Position numbers and translations under genes: made by a program
Assembly: GCA_029261255.1 (NCBI GenBank)
Contig: JAJDBQ010000183.1
Location: forward strand, 1-43,666
From: Nitrospirales bacterium
Lineage (GTDB): Bacteria; Nitrospirota; Nitrospiria; Nitrospirales; UBA8639
Direction of reading: 5' to 3'
Length of the DNA: 43,666 nucleotides
In this document: piece by piece, positions 23,737 to 33,394 of the stretch
Layout: the number at the start of each line of letters is the position of its first letter
How positions within the stretch are numbered: the stretch's first letter is position 1
The notes under the pieces: model-generated
What the model saw: only the letters and a program-made list of their open reading frames with translations
Told to the model about the DNA's origin: nothing
The model's database searches: none

Positions 23737-23939
23737 GAAATGGTTTCATGGCAGTGGTTTTGCAAAGCTTAGGAAATGAGTTCGCCGAAGGGCAATCAGT
23801 GAGGTCTGACTGTCAACCCTGTTTGTGCTGGGTCTTTCGCAAAGGTGGGTTGTCTGTGAATCTTACTCTACCAGTGACTATTAATTTGCCAGGAGCTTTT
23901 CCCAAGGGGCCGGTGGCAGCTTTTGAGCTTATTGTAGCC

Positions 23940-24332
23940 ATGCATCAACCCATCCTTATCATAGACGATGATCGATCTGTGAGGCGCGCGTTGCGATTGC
24001 TGTTAGAGATTCATGGCTTTGACTGCAAGGAAGCCGATGATGGATTGGAGGCTCTGGCTCTCCTCGATGCGGGTCTTTCAGTGGACGTGATTATTTCCGA
24101 TTACCACATGCCAGCGATCAATGGTGTGAATTTTCTGCAAGCTTTGCCCAATCGCCTGAGTGGCAAGGACGTGCCTGTGATAATGTTAAGCGGTAATATG
24201 ACAAAAGAAATGGAACGTAGCGCGAAAGAGGCTGGAGCGTATGTTGTGATGGCAAAGCCCTATGATTCTCCGCAGTTATTGGCAGTAGTCTCGCGCGCAT
24301 GCACTCAACCCACTTCCGAAGACCTGCCATGA
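23940..24332 (+). CDS. Stand-alone response-regulator receiver protein
   Basis: From the ATG at 23940 the protein is 130 residues. D9-D10-D11 form the acidic pocket (LIIDDDRS), D54 is the phosphoacceptor (IISDYHMP), LSG is the switch motif and VMAKPY holds the conserved Lys. The frame stays open upstream to 23748, but that 64-residue extension looks unconserved, and homologues begin close to the first strand. It is the first of a likely three-gene run: receiver, receiver (24417) and TerB-like gene (25011), all on the plus strand. It resembles the receiver at 2002-2400 more than its immediate neighbour does. Confidence 0.9.
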   Translation: MHQPILIIDDDRSVRRALRLLLEIHGFDCKEADDGLEALALLDAGLSVDVIISDYHMPAINGVNFLQALPNRLSGKDVPVIMLSGNMTKEMERSAKEAGAYVVMAKPYDSPQLLAVVSRACTQPTSEDLP

Positions 24333-24416
24333 TTCACGGGCTGAAGTGCCAGATGCGAATGTATCATGATGATAGGCCAGAGTTGATGGTTTTTTGCGAT
24401 GAGGAGATCCGCAGTG

Positions 24417-24800
24417 ATGCAAACGATACTAGTGGTGGATGATGAAGCGGATATTGCCGCTTCCATGCAAGAGCGATTAACGATGGAAGGGTATCATGTG
24501 TTGACGGCTTCTGATGGTCGAAAGGGGTTGCGTGTCTATCATGAGCAACTGGTCGATCTTGTGATTACTGATGTTCTTATGCCCGAAATCGATGGTCTGG
24601 AAGTTGTGCGTACGCTTCGTCGCCTTGGCACAGCTATTCCGATTATTGCGATGTCGGGGGGTGGTGATCGAGATTTAGATTTTCTGATTGAAGCAACAGA
24701 ATTTGGAGCTACCCGGACACTCGCCAAACCCTTTCGGCTTGAAGAACTGGTTGGCATGGTCCATGACCTGCTCGATTCAATTCCTCATCAGGTGCTGTGA
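24417..24800 (+). CDS. Stand-alone response-regulator receiver protein
   Basis: This 127-residue lone receiver has D8-D9-E10 (LVVDDEAD), phosphoacceptor D52 (VITDVLMP), MSGGGDRD in the switch region and LAKPF with the Lys. The ATG at 24417 is preferred to the one at 24399, because GAGGAG, the likely ribosome-binding site, lies between the two. The gap to the previous receiver is 84 bp. The second receiver is clearly different in sequence (VLMP in place of YHMP), so this pair is not a recent duplication. No kinase is nearby, so both must receive phosphate from elsewhere or act in a relay. Confidence 0.91.
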   Translation: MQTILVVDDEADIAASMQERLTMEGYHVLTASDGRKGLRVYHEQLVDLVITDVLMPEIDGLEVVRTLRRLGTAIPIIAMSGGGDRDLDFLIEATEFGATRTLAKPFRLEELVGMVHDLLDSIPHQVL

Positions 24801-25010
24801 GCCTATTCATTGAATGAGAGGTGGCTCTCAGTCATATGAAAGCTTGCGCTGCATCCGTCTTCTCTTGTCCTTTAGCCTCGATGACACATTCGGTATACTA
24901 GATCCTCTAGAGAATGGCCCGGGTTTCTCATCTCGAATGACCCGACAGAACATGTTCGGGCGAACTCGTGTTGACGTACGATTGATCAATGATGAAAGGT
25001 GAAAGAGGAC

Positions 25011-25937
25011 ATGGCAGACAAACGCTTTATTCTGGAATTAGGGAAGTTGCTAATCGCAGCCGCGTGGGCGGATGGTAATTTAACGACCACGGAAATCAAC
25101 GGCCTCAAAGAACTCCTTTTTCAACTCCCTGATATTTCTGGAGAGGAATGGATGGAGTTAGAACTCTATATGGCTTCTCCTGTAGGTGAGGAAGAACGTC
25201 AACGTCTATTGGATCGAGTGCTTGGACGGATGGGATCAGCTGAGGATAAAGCCTTGGCTTTGGAAGCCATGGGGAAGCTCGCATCGCCAGGAGCATCGGA
25301 GAGTGATCAGCAAAGGGAAGTCGTGCAGCAGCTGCGTGATGATCTTGAGCAAGGCAGCAGCGGTTTCTTCAGCCACCTTCAGAGGCCGTTTCGTCGCATG
25401 CTGAATTTGCGTGGCCAACAATATACGGAAGAACATGATCGGGAAAGTCGTTTAGAAGATTTTATTAAGAACACCATCTATTTCCAGGTCAGCATGGAAT
25501 TACGAGACCGAGGGATTACCTTTGACCTGCCCGATGCCGACATTCGCAAGCTGTGCCTTGCGGCAGGGTTAATGGCAAGAGTGGCTGGCATTGATCACGT
25601 CGTCTCGCCCGAGGAAACGAAGGTTATGAGCGGTGTGCTACAGCGCCGTTGGACGTTGACAGAAGAACAGGCGCAACTGGTTGCGGAAATCAGTCATCAC
25701 CGGATTTTTCGCGGGTTAGATGGCGTGAGACTCGTGAAGCGTTTTAAAGATTTGACGACGAGAATAGAACGGCAGGAATTTCTCCACTGTCTATTCGAGG
25801 TAGCCAATGCTGCTGATCAGACGGCGCTGGAAGAAATTGAAGAGATTCGCAGCATTGCCAGAGGTATGGATCTCACACATCAAGATTTTCTTGATGCGAA
25901 ACTAGCGATTCCTCGTGAAGACCGAAGTGGTCTTTAG
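25011..25937 (+). CDS. TerB-like (tellurite resistance/DUF533-type) helical protein
   Basis: The 308-residue protein appears to carry two TerB-like helical domains. The first is about 5-90, starting LELGKLLIAAAWADGNLTTTEINGLKELL, with the acidic A-D-G-x-x-x-x-x-E pattern. The second is about 178-300, with LCLAAGLMARVAGIDHVVSPEE and ANAADQTALEEIEEIRSIA. Residues 95-170 form a charged linker. TerB domains bind metal ions and occur in stress-response proteins and as domains of larger systems. No other ter genes lie here, so tellurite resistance should not be assumed. The ATG at 25011, preceded by AGAGG, was chosen over a GTG at 24999. It follows two receiver genes with a 210-bp gap. Confidence 0.8.
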   Translation: MADKRFILELGKLLIAAAWADGNLTTTEINGLKELLFQLPDISGEEWMELELYMASPVGEEERQRLLDRVLGRMGSAEDKALALEAMGKLASPGASESDQQREVVQQLRDDLEQGSSGFFSHLQRPFRRMLNLRGQQYTEEHDRESRLEDFIKNTIYFQVSMELRDRGITFDLPDADIRKLCLAAGLMARVAGIDHVVSPEETKVMSGVLQRRWTLTEEQAQLVAEISHHRIFRGLDGVRLVKRFKDLTTRIERQEFLHCLFEVANAADQTALEEIEEIRSIARGMDLTHQDFLDAKLAIPREDRSGL

Positions 25938-26611
25938 AATTTAAGATGTTTTTAGTCCAAGCCAACTGCAAAAAGAAATTTAAGCAACGATGTCCTTGAG
26001 TCATCTTTTTTACGCATCGGTCCGACTACTGTTTTCGCAAATCCTTACTTAGATCCTTGCAACCGTCTGCACACTCTTCTTTATCCGCTCGTAAGAATGA
26101 GCAGTTAGATCACAATATGGCGTCTATATGGTTATTGCCATTGCCGGGTTTCGCCCCGGCAGGCGACCTACTTTTCTTTCGGGAAAAGTAGGCAAAACCA
26201 TTGACGCCCAATCCGGCTATATTAGATTGGTCGGACGCCAGAAGGAGAGCGAACCAACTCGCTTCACTCAAACAAGGTCCGCAGGATTGAAGAGCGTCCA
26301 ACCCTAGGGTCGGATTGCAGGCGTCAGACATACTGAAGAGGAAGAAAGGTAGGGAATGTGGGATAAGGCACTTAAGTGGGCGATATCTAGGGTGTCGGCT
26401 GCAAGGTTTGCATCCATCACAGTACTGATTTTTTTACGCGCGCGAGCGAGGAGAGGGTGGGACGAACAATGGTGAATGAGAGTTGGATGGAGCTGAAAGA
26501 GAATCAACCCTGTGGCTGGTCATAATCATGCTTATATATATCTAACTAATATCTGACCTCATATTTGATGCCTAAAGCGGAGCTTAATTTTAGCTTTCGG
26601 TATTCGTGGCC
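25938..26611. other. 674-bp spacer with structured repeat copy A; no gene seen
   Basis: Apart from the repeat at 26139-26325, no coding frame here is convincing. The minus-strand frames at 26110-26331 and 26304-26507 overlap the repeat and have no ribosome-binding site. Confidence 0.5.
26139..26325 (+). repeat. Structured repeat, copy A (left of HEPN gene)
   Basis: About 78% identical to the reverse complement of 27851-28035. It begins with two hairpins: TGCCGGG/CCCGGCA (26142-26161, loop TTTCGC) and CCTACTTTTC/GAAAAGTAGG (26167-26192, loop TTTCGG). A linear part then contains ACCATTGACGCCCA, GACGCCAGA, CCAACTCGCTT and a terminal GCAGGCGTC. The hairpin end points away from the gene between the copies. 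Confidence 0.85.
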
Positions 26612-27670
26612 TTATTGAGGATTTTGTTCTCTCTGAAGATGTGAGAATACATAACCTGCCAACAAAATCCTCAACTTTTCTACCGGAAGAGAAGTATCTT
26701 CAATCTCAGTTCCATGAGAAATGTCATCACGTAGGTCCTTGCATCGCTTAAACAGGGCAATCTCTTCTTCTTGATTCTTTCCAAGGAAAGAAGAAATTAA
26801 AATAAACTTATCTTGCAGATTAAACTTGCCCTTCATTACTGTCCTTATTCGCGACACAAAGCTATTTATGCCCCTTGCGGAAGATCCATTCGAAATGCCT
26901 GAAAGAATTTCGTCTTCATAATATTTATTAAAAATTTTATTGATAAATATTTCAAGTGCTGCCCATGAGAAAAGATACGAGCGAAATTTATCATGACTCA
27001 AATCCAATGACTGCACATACAGCTGAAAAACTCTTTTTAGCTCTCCTGGATTTTGTGCCATTTGTGAATGCCGATGTGATAATTTGACGATTTCTGAGGT
27101 TATGGGGGTAGATGCAATTATTGTTACGGAACCAACCTTTGCTGTAAAGGAATAAAGGGGCTTTCCATTTTCATCTCTAAAATAAACACCACTTGATATC
27201 CTTTTTGCGCCGTACTCAGGTTTCGACGCTGCAGATACTGATGCAACAATTGTATCAATGAATGATTGATGCCTTTCCTTGATCTCGTCTATATCTACTG
27301 CATCCCAACAAATACGAATATTCTCAAGCTCCCTGTGTAATCTTTCGTTAAAAGTTAGGTCCTCATCTCCAGTTATAGAAACTGCCAACAATGCGCCAGA
27401 TGATAGTCTACTTGCGCGCGATTCCCTTATACGATTTATCTCTTCTTTAAGTTCACGGGGAAAACTATCAATCCGATTGCCGCCAAATACGCCGTTTAAC
27501 ATTAGATTGCCGCATGCAAGGCCTGTATCTATTGCATGGCAATATTCATCAACATTTTTTGTGAAATAAACCTCTATGCCTTCGTGTGAATCCTTAAAGA
27601 TGACGATATCTTCATCTTGCTGGTGTGATAATGCAGGGAGTTGAAATAATGATGAGTAGGTATATTTCAT
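26612..27670 (-). CDS. Orphan protein with C-terminal HEPN (Apea-like) domain; candidate defence or toxin gene
   Basis: From the ATG at 27670 the protein is 352 residues; an in-frame TTG at 27709 would add 13. The N-terminal 210 residues resemble nothing I know. They hold an acidic start, a Gly-rich GNLMLNGVFGGN stretch and a beta-rich part (SVTIIASTPITSEIV). The C-terminal 120 residues look like an all-helical HEPN domain: a helix with FSWAALEIFINKIF, then R314-DDIS-H319, the R-x4-H catalytic motif of HEPN ribonucleases. That motif and the preceding LFKRCKDL fit Apea-type HEPN proteins, which often serve in abortive infection. The gene is clearly AT-rich with rare codons, has no good ribosome-binding site, lies alone, and is bounded by inverted structured repeats, all of which suggest transfer. 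Confidence 0.7.
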   Translation of the reverse strand: MKYTYSSLFQLPALSHQQDEDIVIFKDSHEGIEVYFTKNVDEYCHAIDTGLACGNLMLNGVFGGNRIDSFPRELKEEINRIRESRASRLSSGALLAVSITGDEDLTFNERLHRELENIRICWDAVDIDEIKERHQSFIDTIVASVSAASKPEYGAKRISSGVYFRDENGKPLYSFTAKVGSVTIIASTPITSEIVKLSHRHSQMAQNPGELKRVFQLYVQSLDLSHDKFRSYLFSWAALEIFINKIFNKYYEDEILSGISNGSSARGINSFVSRIRTVMKGKFNLQDKFILISSFLGKNQEEEIALFKRCKDLRDDISHGTEIEDTSLPVEKLRILLAGYVFSHLQREQNPQ

Positions 27671-27709
27671 TATAAGTAATGGTATCAAAAATTGATTATG
27701 CAGTATCAA

Positions 27710-28138
27710 TTAAATTATGAAATTTGATGAGCCGTTTGGTGGATTTTTAGTTCTCCTTTCCTCTGCAAGAGAAGGTTTTCGTCGTTTCTGCTTATAAAAC
27801 CGGCGAATCTGATTCGCATCGCCTCATAGTACTCACTCTTCGAAATTTTCGACGCCTGCAGTCAGGGCCTAAGGACGGACGCTCTTATATCTGGCGGGTC
27901 TTGTTTGAGCAAAGCGAGTTGGTCCGCTCTCCCTCTGGCGTCTGTCCATTGTATATGGCCTGACTGGGCGTCAATGGTTTTGGGTCCTTTTGCCGAAACC
28001 AAAGGATCTCGGCTGCCGGGCAGAAACCCGGCATGCGTCAATTGGGGAAAATGAACAAGCTGTTCAATGATTATCAGAGTAGAAATGTCTTTGAGGTTGT
28101 TGTAAGAACGAAAAGAGCGGCTTCGGGGAAGAGAAAAA
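27710..28138. other. 429-bp spacer with structured repeat copy B; no gene seen
   Basis: The minus-strand frame at 27862-28170 is made of the repeat. Nothing else in the spacer looks coding. The promoter of the HEPN gene should lie in 27671-27850, which is AT-rich. Confidence 0.5.
27851..28035 (-). repeat. Structured repeat, copy B (right of HEPN gene)
   Basis: Inverted relative to copy A. The outer hairpin TGCCGGG/CCCGGCA (28014-28033) is identical in its stem. The second hairpin keeps the loop TTTCGG but has a different stem (TCCTTT/AAAGGA, 27985-28006), so both sides changed together relative to copy A. It ends in GACGCCTGC next to the gene. Confidence 0.85.
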
Positions 28139-29398
28139 TTAAGTCTTAGTCCCAGACTCAAACCGGTCAATCACTCCAGCGCCGACGGCATCCCCCCAGA
28201 CATTGACGGTGGTCCGGCAGCGATCTAAAAACCAATCCACAACTAAGATGAGGGATATCCCTTCAATCGGCAGGTCGACGGCTTTGAGCACAATCACCAT
28301 TGTGACGAGCCCAGCTTCCGGAATCCCTGCTGCCCCAATAGCCGAAAGCGTGGCAGTCAGTAGAACGATAATCGTTGCTCCCAATCCCATTTCAATCCCA
28401 TAGGTCTGGGCAATAAACATGGCGGCGATGGCTTCATAGAGCGCCGTCCCATTCATGTTGATGGTGGCTCCTAAAGGGACGACGAAACTGACGACTCGAC
28501 GTGAAACTTTTCCTTCTTCAATCAAGCTATCCATCGTGAGTGGTAACGTGGCTGAACTGGAGCTGGTTGAGAATGCGGTCATGAGTGGGGTACTCATGGC
28601 TTTGGCGTAGGCGGGGGCTGAACGTTGACCAAGAAATCGTAAGGCTAGTGGGAGTGTGATAAATCCATGAATGGCGAGGGCCAGAAGCACGGTCCCGACA
28701 TAGGCCCCAAGGCTCGCGAGTTGCGGCCAAAATCCACTAAACCCTCCTGCTTCGCCCAAGCGCCCGGCCAGCAACGCTCCAATGCCAATAGGCGCGACCC
28801 ACATGAGCAGGTGCACGATGGCCATCATAGCTTCATTGACGCCTTCGAAAACTCGGATGACTATGGTGCCTTTTTCGCCAATCGTGGTGAGCACGCCGCC
28901 AAAGACTAAGGCAAACACAATCAACGGTAAGATTTGTGTTTCGGCCATGGCTGCAAATAAATTCTTAGGGACGAGGTTTGTGAGAATAGATTTGAACAAG
29001 CCACTGAGGGTCGTGGGTTTATCTTCTATTCGCTCAGAAAGATTTGAGGTCTGTGCCTGTGATGTATCTAGGTGTGTTTGGTCCGTCGGGGTTCCAGGGT
29101 GAATAGTCACGACTAAGATCAAGCCGACCAATACCGCTAGGCCTGTTGTGGTCATAAAAAAGAGGACCGTGCGAAGTCCAATGGCACCGAGCATGCGCAC
29201 ATCACCAAGACTGGCAATGCCCACAATCATCGAGCTCATGACCAAGGGGACCACGAGTGCGAATAAAGCTTGTAGAAAGAGGTCGCCGATAAACGCGATG
29301 CTGAGGCCTATCGATGGGGCAAATCCGCCGAGGAGAATTCCCGAAACAATACCCAGAAGCATGCCGATGAGCAGATGGTGTGGGTTGGAGGCTTTCAT
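28139..29398 (-). CDS. Dicarboxylate/amino acid:cation symporter (SDF/GltP type)
   Basis: The 419-residue membrane carrier is of usual family length. Eight transmembrane helices and two re-entrant loops can be inferred. The diagnostic motifs are the serine-rich loop STSSSSATLPL, VPLGATINMNGTALYE (NMNGT in place of the usual NMDGT), GIPEAGLVTMVIVL and the C-terminal DRCRTTVNVWGD that binds the substrate amino group. It should import glutamate, aspartate or C4-dicarboxylates with Na+ or H+. The gene is alone, 138 bp after the neighbouring structured repeat and 261 bp before the end of gcvP. That spacing leaves room for separate control. Confidence 0.94.
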   Translation of the reverse strand: MKASNPHHLLIGMLLGIVSGILLGGFAPSIGLSIAFIGDLFLQALFALVVPLVMSSMIVGIASLGDVRMLGAIGLRTVLFFMTTTGLAVLVGLILVVTIHPGTPTDQTHLDTSQAQTSNLSERIEDKPTTLSGLFKSILTNLVPKNLFAAMAETQILPLIVFALVFGGVLTTIGEKGTIVIRVFEGVNEAMMAIVHLLMWVAPIGIGALLAGRLGEAGGFSGFWPQLASLGAYVGTVLLALAIHGFITLPLALRFLGQRSAPAYAKAMSTPLMTAFSTSSSSATLPLTMDSLIEEGKVSRRVVSFVVPLGATINMNGTALYEAIAAMFIAQTYGIEMGLGATIIVLLTATLSAIGAAGIPEAGLVTMVIVLKAVDLPIEGISLILVVDWFLDRCRTTVNVWGDAVGAGVIDRFESGTKT

Positions 29399-29659
29399 TT
29401 GAGTGGTGTGGGCCAGTCAATCTCGAGCAGGTCTGCACTATTTAATTTTCGATGCCAATCGTTATTGAACACTAGCCTGTTTGAGATAGACGATTGTCGT
29501 TGGGGTGGATCGAAATGAAAAATGAGAAGGCTGAGGTGTAAAGTTAGAAGGTAGAAGTGAAAAGTCAGGAGAACAGAGTGAGAAAGAAGAAGAATTTTTC
29601 CGTGGCGTTCTCTTTTGCTGCACACATCTCACTTTCAACTCCTCACTTCTTCGGGCTAC
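29399..29659. repeat. AG-rich then CT-rich low-complexity spacer
   Basis: The spacer between two minus-strand genes contains an AG-rich run (29519-29590, repeats like GAAGGTAGAAGTGAAAAGTC) and then a CT-rich run (29610-29655, CTCACTTTCAACTCCTCAC). The two could fold back on each other. Similar tracts occur inside the type I inverted-repeat elements, so this may be a decayed relative. Confidence 0.35.
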
Positions 29660-32512
29660 CTAGGATGAATACTCGTCCATGGGAGGACAGGTACAGACTA
29701 AATTCCGGTCTCCGTACACACTATCAATTCGTGAAACGGTTGGCCAGAATTTGTAGTCCCGTAACCAGGGTGTGGGGAAGGCCGCTTGCTCTCGCGTATA
29801 GGGATGTGGCCATTCGGATTGGGCAATGGTATCCATGGTATGTGGAGCATTTTTGAGTGGATTATTATCTCGAGGTAACCGACCTTCTTCAATCTCTTCA
29901 ATTTCTTTCCTGATGGCAATCAGTGCCTCGCAGTATCGGTCGAGTTCGGCTTTTGATTCGCTTTCAGTTGGTTCGACCATCAGCGTTCCTGCTACGGGGA
30001 ACGAAATCGTCGGTGCATGGAACCCGTAGTCCATGAGTCGTTTGGCGACATCTTCCACTTCCACTTCGGCTGATTTCTTAAACGGCCGAAGATCAAGAAT
30101 GAATTCGTGAGCAGCCATTCCGTTTTTTCCTGTAAACAATACTGAGAAATATTTACTTAAACGGGTCGCCATGTAGTTGGCATTCAAGATGGCGACTTGT
30201 GTGGCTTTGGTGAGTCCGTCTCCACCCATCAGTTGAATAAAGGCCCAAGAAATAGGAAGGATATTGGGGCTTCCGAACGGCGCAGCTGCGATTGCCCCGA
30301 TGCCCTCAGATCCTCCAGTTGACACTAATGGGTGTTTGGGGAGGAACGGAGCGAGATGCGCCGCTACGGCAATGGGTCCCATCCCAGGCCCACCACCACC
30401 ATGGGGGATACAAAACGTTTTATGGAGATTGAGATGACAGACATCGGCGCCAATATCTCCAGGCTGAACGATCCCGACCATGGCATTCATATTCGCGCCG
30501 TCCATATAGACTTGCCCGCCGTGTTGATGCACCGTCGTACAGACCTCACGGATGGTTTCTTCAAAGACGCCATGGGTTGATGGATACGTCACCATTAAGG
30601 CCGCGAGCGTGTCATGATATTTCTCACATTTAGCATCTAAATCTTGTAAGTCGATATTGCCGTCACTATCGCAGGCCACGGGTATCACTTGCATGCCGGC
30701 AATGACGGCACTGGCCGGGTTTGTGCCATGCGCAGAAACCGGAATGAGGCAAATGTTACGTGCTCCTTGGCTGCGCTGTTCTTGGTACGCACGGATAACC
30801 ATCAACCCCGCATATTCACCTTGCGAGCCGGCGTTTGGTTGCAAGGACACAGCGGCAAAGCCCGTGATAGCCGCGAGCCATGCTTCCAATTGCTGAATTA
30901 AGAGGTGGTAGCCTTTGGTCTGCTCCTTAGGAGCAAAGGGATGAAGTTGGCTGAACTCTGGCCATGTCACCGGAATCATCTCTGCGGTGGCATTCAGTTT
31001 CATCGTGCAGGAGCCCAACGGAATCATCGAATGCACCAGTGAGAGGTCTTTCGATTGCAGACGGTGCATATATCGGAGGAGTTCATGCTCCGAATGGTAC
31101 TCGTGAAACACTGAATGCATCAGGAAGGGCGAATGTCGCTGCAGTGCTGTTGGGATGGCATTGCTTGTTTCTTTCCCCAATTGATCCAAGGAAAACGGTA
31201 GTGATGCACTGGTTGAGAATACTTCTAAAATTTGGCCAACGTCGTGTATGGTGGTGGTTTCATCAAGCGAGATGCCAAATGTGCCGTCTTCAAATTGTCT
31301 AAGATTCATCAAGGCCTGCTGTGTCTTCTTTAGGATTTCCTCGGCAGTAAGTGAGGGACACTGTATGCGGATGGTATCAAAGAATGTGGATGTCTGAATT
31401 TCGCATCCCAGTCGCCGTAAGCCTTCTGCCGTGATCGTAGTCAAATGGTGAATCCGGCGAGCGATGTTTTTCAACCCATCGGGCCCATGATAGACGGCAT
31501 ACATGCTGGCCATATTGGCTAGCAACACCTGAGCTGTACAGATATTGCTTGTTGCGCGGTCGCGTCGAATATGTTGTTCGCGAGTTTGTAAGGCGAGCCG
31601 ATAGGCTTTCCGTCCTTTTTTATCTTTCGAAACTCCAACGACCCGTCCAGGAATCTGTCGTTTAAATTCATCTTTGGTGGCCATAAACGCCGCATGAGGT
31701 CCGCCATATCCCATGGGTACACCAAATCGTTGCGAGGAGCCTACGGCAATATCAGCACCCCACTCGCCAGGTGGCACTAAGAGGGTTAGAGCAAGAAGAT
31801 CGGTGCTAGCGACAACTAATGCCTTGGCTTCATGGGCTTTTTCTGCCAACGTCTTATGCGAGCGCAATGCGCCATCCGTTGAAGGATAGGAAAGGAGTAC
31901 GCCAAACATGTGGTCTGGTCTAAATTCAAGCGTATCTGGATTGCCAACTTCGATTGTAATCTTCAAAGGCTGGGCGCGGGTGTGCAAGACTGCCAGCGTT
32001 TGAGGGTGACAGTCTTCGGCCACAAAAAATGTGTCACCTTTTGATTTACTGAGAACGTGGCACATGCTCATAGCTTCTGCCGCGGCGGTGGCCTCGTCCA
32101 ACAGTGAAGCATTGGCCAGCGGAAGACCCGTCAGATCAGCCACCATTGTTTGGAAATTGAGTAATGCTTCAAGCCGCCCCTGCGCGATTTCGGCTTGATA
32201 GGGTGTGTATTGTGTATACCAGGCTGGATTTTCCAGGATATTTCTGGCAATCACAGGAGGGGTGAGACAGCCATAGTATCCCATGCCGATGAAAGATCGT
32301 TGGACCTGGTTGTGTGTTGCTATTTGACGCAACTGCTCAAGCATGACTTCTTCTGATTGCGCTGTGGGAAGATTCAATGGTTCTGAGATACGGATTTTTT
32401 CTGGGACGGTAGCTTGGACGAGTGCGTCAAGCGAAGCCAGTCCTAATGTCCCTAACATTTCTTGAATCTGGCCGTCTGTCGAGCCAATATGGCGATGCGC
32501 AAAGTCAGTCAT
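29660..32512 (-). CDS. gcvP: Glycine dehydrogenase (glycine cleavage P-protein), fused form
   Basis: The 950-residue pyridoxal-phosphate enzyme decarboxylates glycine and passes the aminomethyl group to lipoylated H-protein. It is the single-chain type: the N-terminal half starts [17 protein letters not shown] and the C-terminal half carries the [19 protein letters not shown] motif with the PLP Lys near residue 697. Length matches the family (about 940-960). The HGTNPASA and [13 protein letters not shown] cofactor-site segments are present. Other glycine cleavage genes (T, H, L) are not in the window. AGAGGA lies upstream of the ATG at 32512. I saw no glycine riboswitch in the leader, only a small GCAAGACATCTTGC hairpin. 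Confidence 0.97.
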   Translation of the reverse strand: MTDFAHRHIGSTDGQIQEMLGTLGLASLDALVQATVPEKIRISEPLNLPTAQSEEVMLEQLRQIATHNQVQRSFIGMGYYGCLTPPVIARNILENPAWYTQYTPYQAEIAQGRLEALLNFQTMVADLTGLPLANASLLDEATAAAEAMSMCHVLSKSKGDTFFVAEDCHPQTLAVLHTRAQPLKITIEVGNPDTLEFRPDHMFGVLLSYPSTDGALRSHKTLAEKAHEAKALVVASTDLLALTLLVPPGEWGADIAVGSSQRFGVPMGYGGPHAAFMATKDEFKRQIPGRVVGVSKDKKGRKAYRLALQTREQHIRRDRATSNICTAQVLLANMASMYAVYHGPDGLKNIARRIHHLTTITAEGLRRLGCEIQTSTFFDTIRIQCPSLTAEEILKKTQQALMNLRQFEDGTFGISLDETTTIHDVGQILEVFSTSASLPFSLDQLGKETSNAIPTALQRHSPFLMHSVFHEYHSEHELLRYMHRLQSKDLSLVHSMIPLGSCTMKLNATAEMIPVTWPEFSQLHPFAPKEQTKGYHLLIQQLEAWLAAITGFAAVSLQPNAGSQGEYAGLMVIRAYQEQRSQGARNICLIPVSAHGTNPASAVIAGMQVIPVACDSDGNIDLQDLDAKCEKYHDTLAALMVTYPSTHGVFEETIREVCTTVHQHGGQVYMDGANMNAMVGIVQPGDIGADVCHLNLHKTFCIPHGGGGPGMGPIAVAAHLAPFLPKHPLVSTGGSEGIGAIAAAPFGSPNILPISWAFIQLMGGDGLTKATQVAILNANYMATRLSKYFSVLFTGKNGMAAHEFILDLRPFKKSAEVEVEDVAKRLMDYGFHAPTISFPVAGTLMVEPTESESKAELDRYCEALIAIRKEIEEIEEGRLPRDNNPLKNAPHTMDTIAQSEWPHPYTREQAAFPTPWLRDYKFWPTVSRIDSVYGDRNLVCTCPPMDEYSS

Positions 32513-33051
32513 GACGAGCTGGTTCCTCTAGGAAAATCAAGGGGTCAGATGTGCTGCATGTGAATAGAATAGCAAGATGTCTTGCACCATAATATTACTG
32601 ACAACACACTGCCTGTGATGGAAATTGAGAAGTAAAAACGAAACCCGTTAACGATGGCTATTGATGGTCAAACAACAACAAAACAGGATGATAATAGCCT
32701 AGCATGTTTGTCTCTTGCCCGCAAAATCTGTCCGCGGTTTGCTCATAAAATCTTGCGAGTGCACAACAGCAATCCTATATCAAAAAATTACGTTTCGGTT
32801 CTTTTCACAAAGGCTTGAGGCTGTCTATCGATGAAGATAGCTGCTGGAAGTCGAACAATCATCAGACTGGCTCCTCTATGATTCAATGTTTCTTTTCGCA
32901 TATGTGTTGGAATTATTGTATTTTTCTACATATTAGGCTTTATTCATGAAGGGGCAATTCACAAAAACAGGCCTCCTACTAGCAGAGTATTAGGCCTTTA
33001 TGGTATAGAATTTTCAGGTATGAATCTGTCGTGTTTCTGAAGGAGGACAAT
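32513..33051. other. 539-bp divergent spacer between gcvP and a small gene
   Basis: No gene is visible. The gcvP promoter and that of the plus-strand gene at 33052 must be here. A hairpin (32969-32997) precedes the latter gene. The remainder is AT-rich with no clear pattern. Confidence 0.5.
32969..32997 (+). promoter_or_regulatory. Hairpin upstream of the 107-residue hypothetical gene
   Basis: AGGCCT-CC-TACT and AGTA-TT-AGGCCT pair around an AGCAG loop with one 2x2 internal loop. It is 55 bp before the start codon and just upstream of a TATAGAAT -10-like box, so it may be an upstream terminator or operator. Confidence 0.35.
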
Positions 33052-33375
33052 ATGGCCGTGGAAAAAGAAAAAATTGAATTAAGTGTGTATGGCGTCGCTG
33101 AAATAATAAAATGGTGCGTCACTCGTAATAATGGACGAGTTCCCGGAGTGGATACCCCGGTGTTTCAGCAACTGCAAGATTTAGTGAACGAAAAACCGGC
33201 GACGAATGATTATTTCACGCTGGATCAATTCTGGAAAACCCGGAAGGTGTTTGAATTCACTCCTGATGAAATAGCCACTATTGATCGTTGTCTCTATGAC
33301 ATTCCGAATTTTGATGGGGCTCAGCTCCCACAAATCCGCTATAAGTTCTGGCCAAAAGTCGTCGTCCAGGCCTAG
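33052..33375 (+). CDS. Hypothetical soluble protein, 107 residues
   Basis: AAGGAGG before the ATG at 33052 gives an unusually good start. The 107 residues have no signal peptide or membrane helix. The N-terminal part looks helical (VYGVAEIIKWCVTRN), and the middle contains TPVFQQLQDLVNEKP and FTPDEIATIDRCLYDIP. The protein ends PQIRYKFWPKVVVQA. I do not recognise the family. A clean terminator follows at 33395-33430, so it is a single-gene transcript. The strong ribosome-binding site and terminator suggest good expression. Confidence 0.8.
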   Translation: MAVEKEKIELSVYGVAEIIKWCVTRNNGRVPGVDTPVFQQLQDLVNEKPATNDYFTLDQFWKTRKVFEFTPDEIATIDRCLYDIPNFDGAQLPQIRYKFWPKVVVQA

Positions 33376-33394
33376 AAATAAGGCATAAGCTCTT

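Noticed and set aside
25011-25937. Tellurite-resistance operon
   Set aside because: Only a TerB-like domain protein is present, without terA, terC, terD or terZ neighbours.
26110-26331. A CRISPR-like or coding interpretation of the repeats at 26.1 and 27.9 kb
   Set aside because: There are only two long inverted copies, with hairpins and no spacers; the frames through them are repeat-derived.
32513-32700. Glycine riboswitch in the gcvP leader
   Set aside because: The paired glycine-aptamer core pattern was not visible; only a small hairpin is present.
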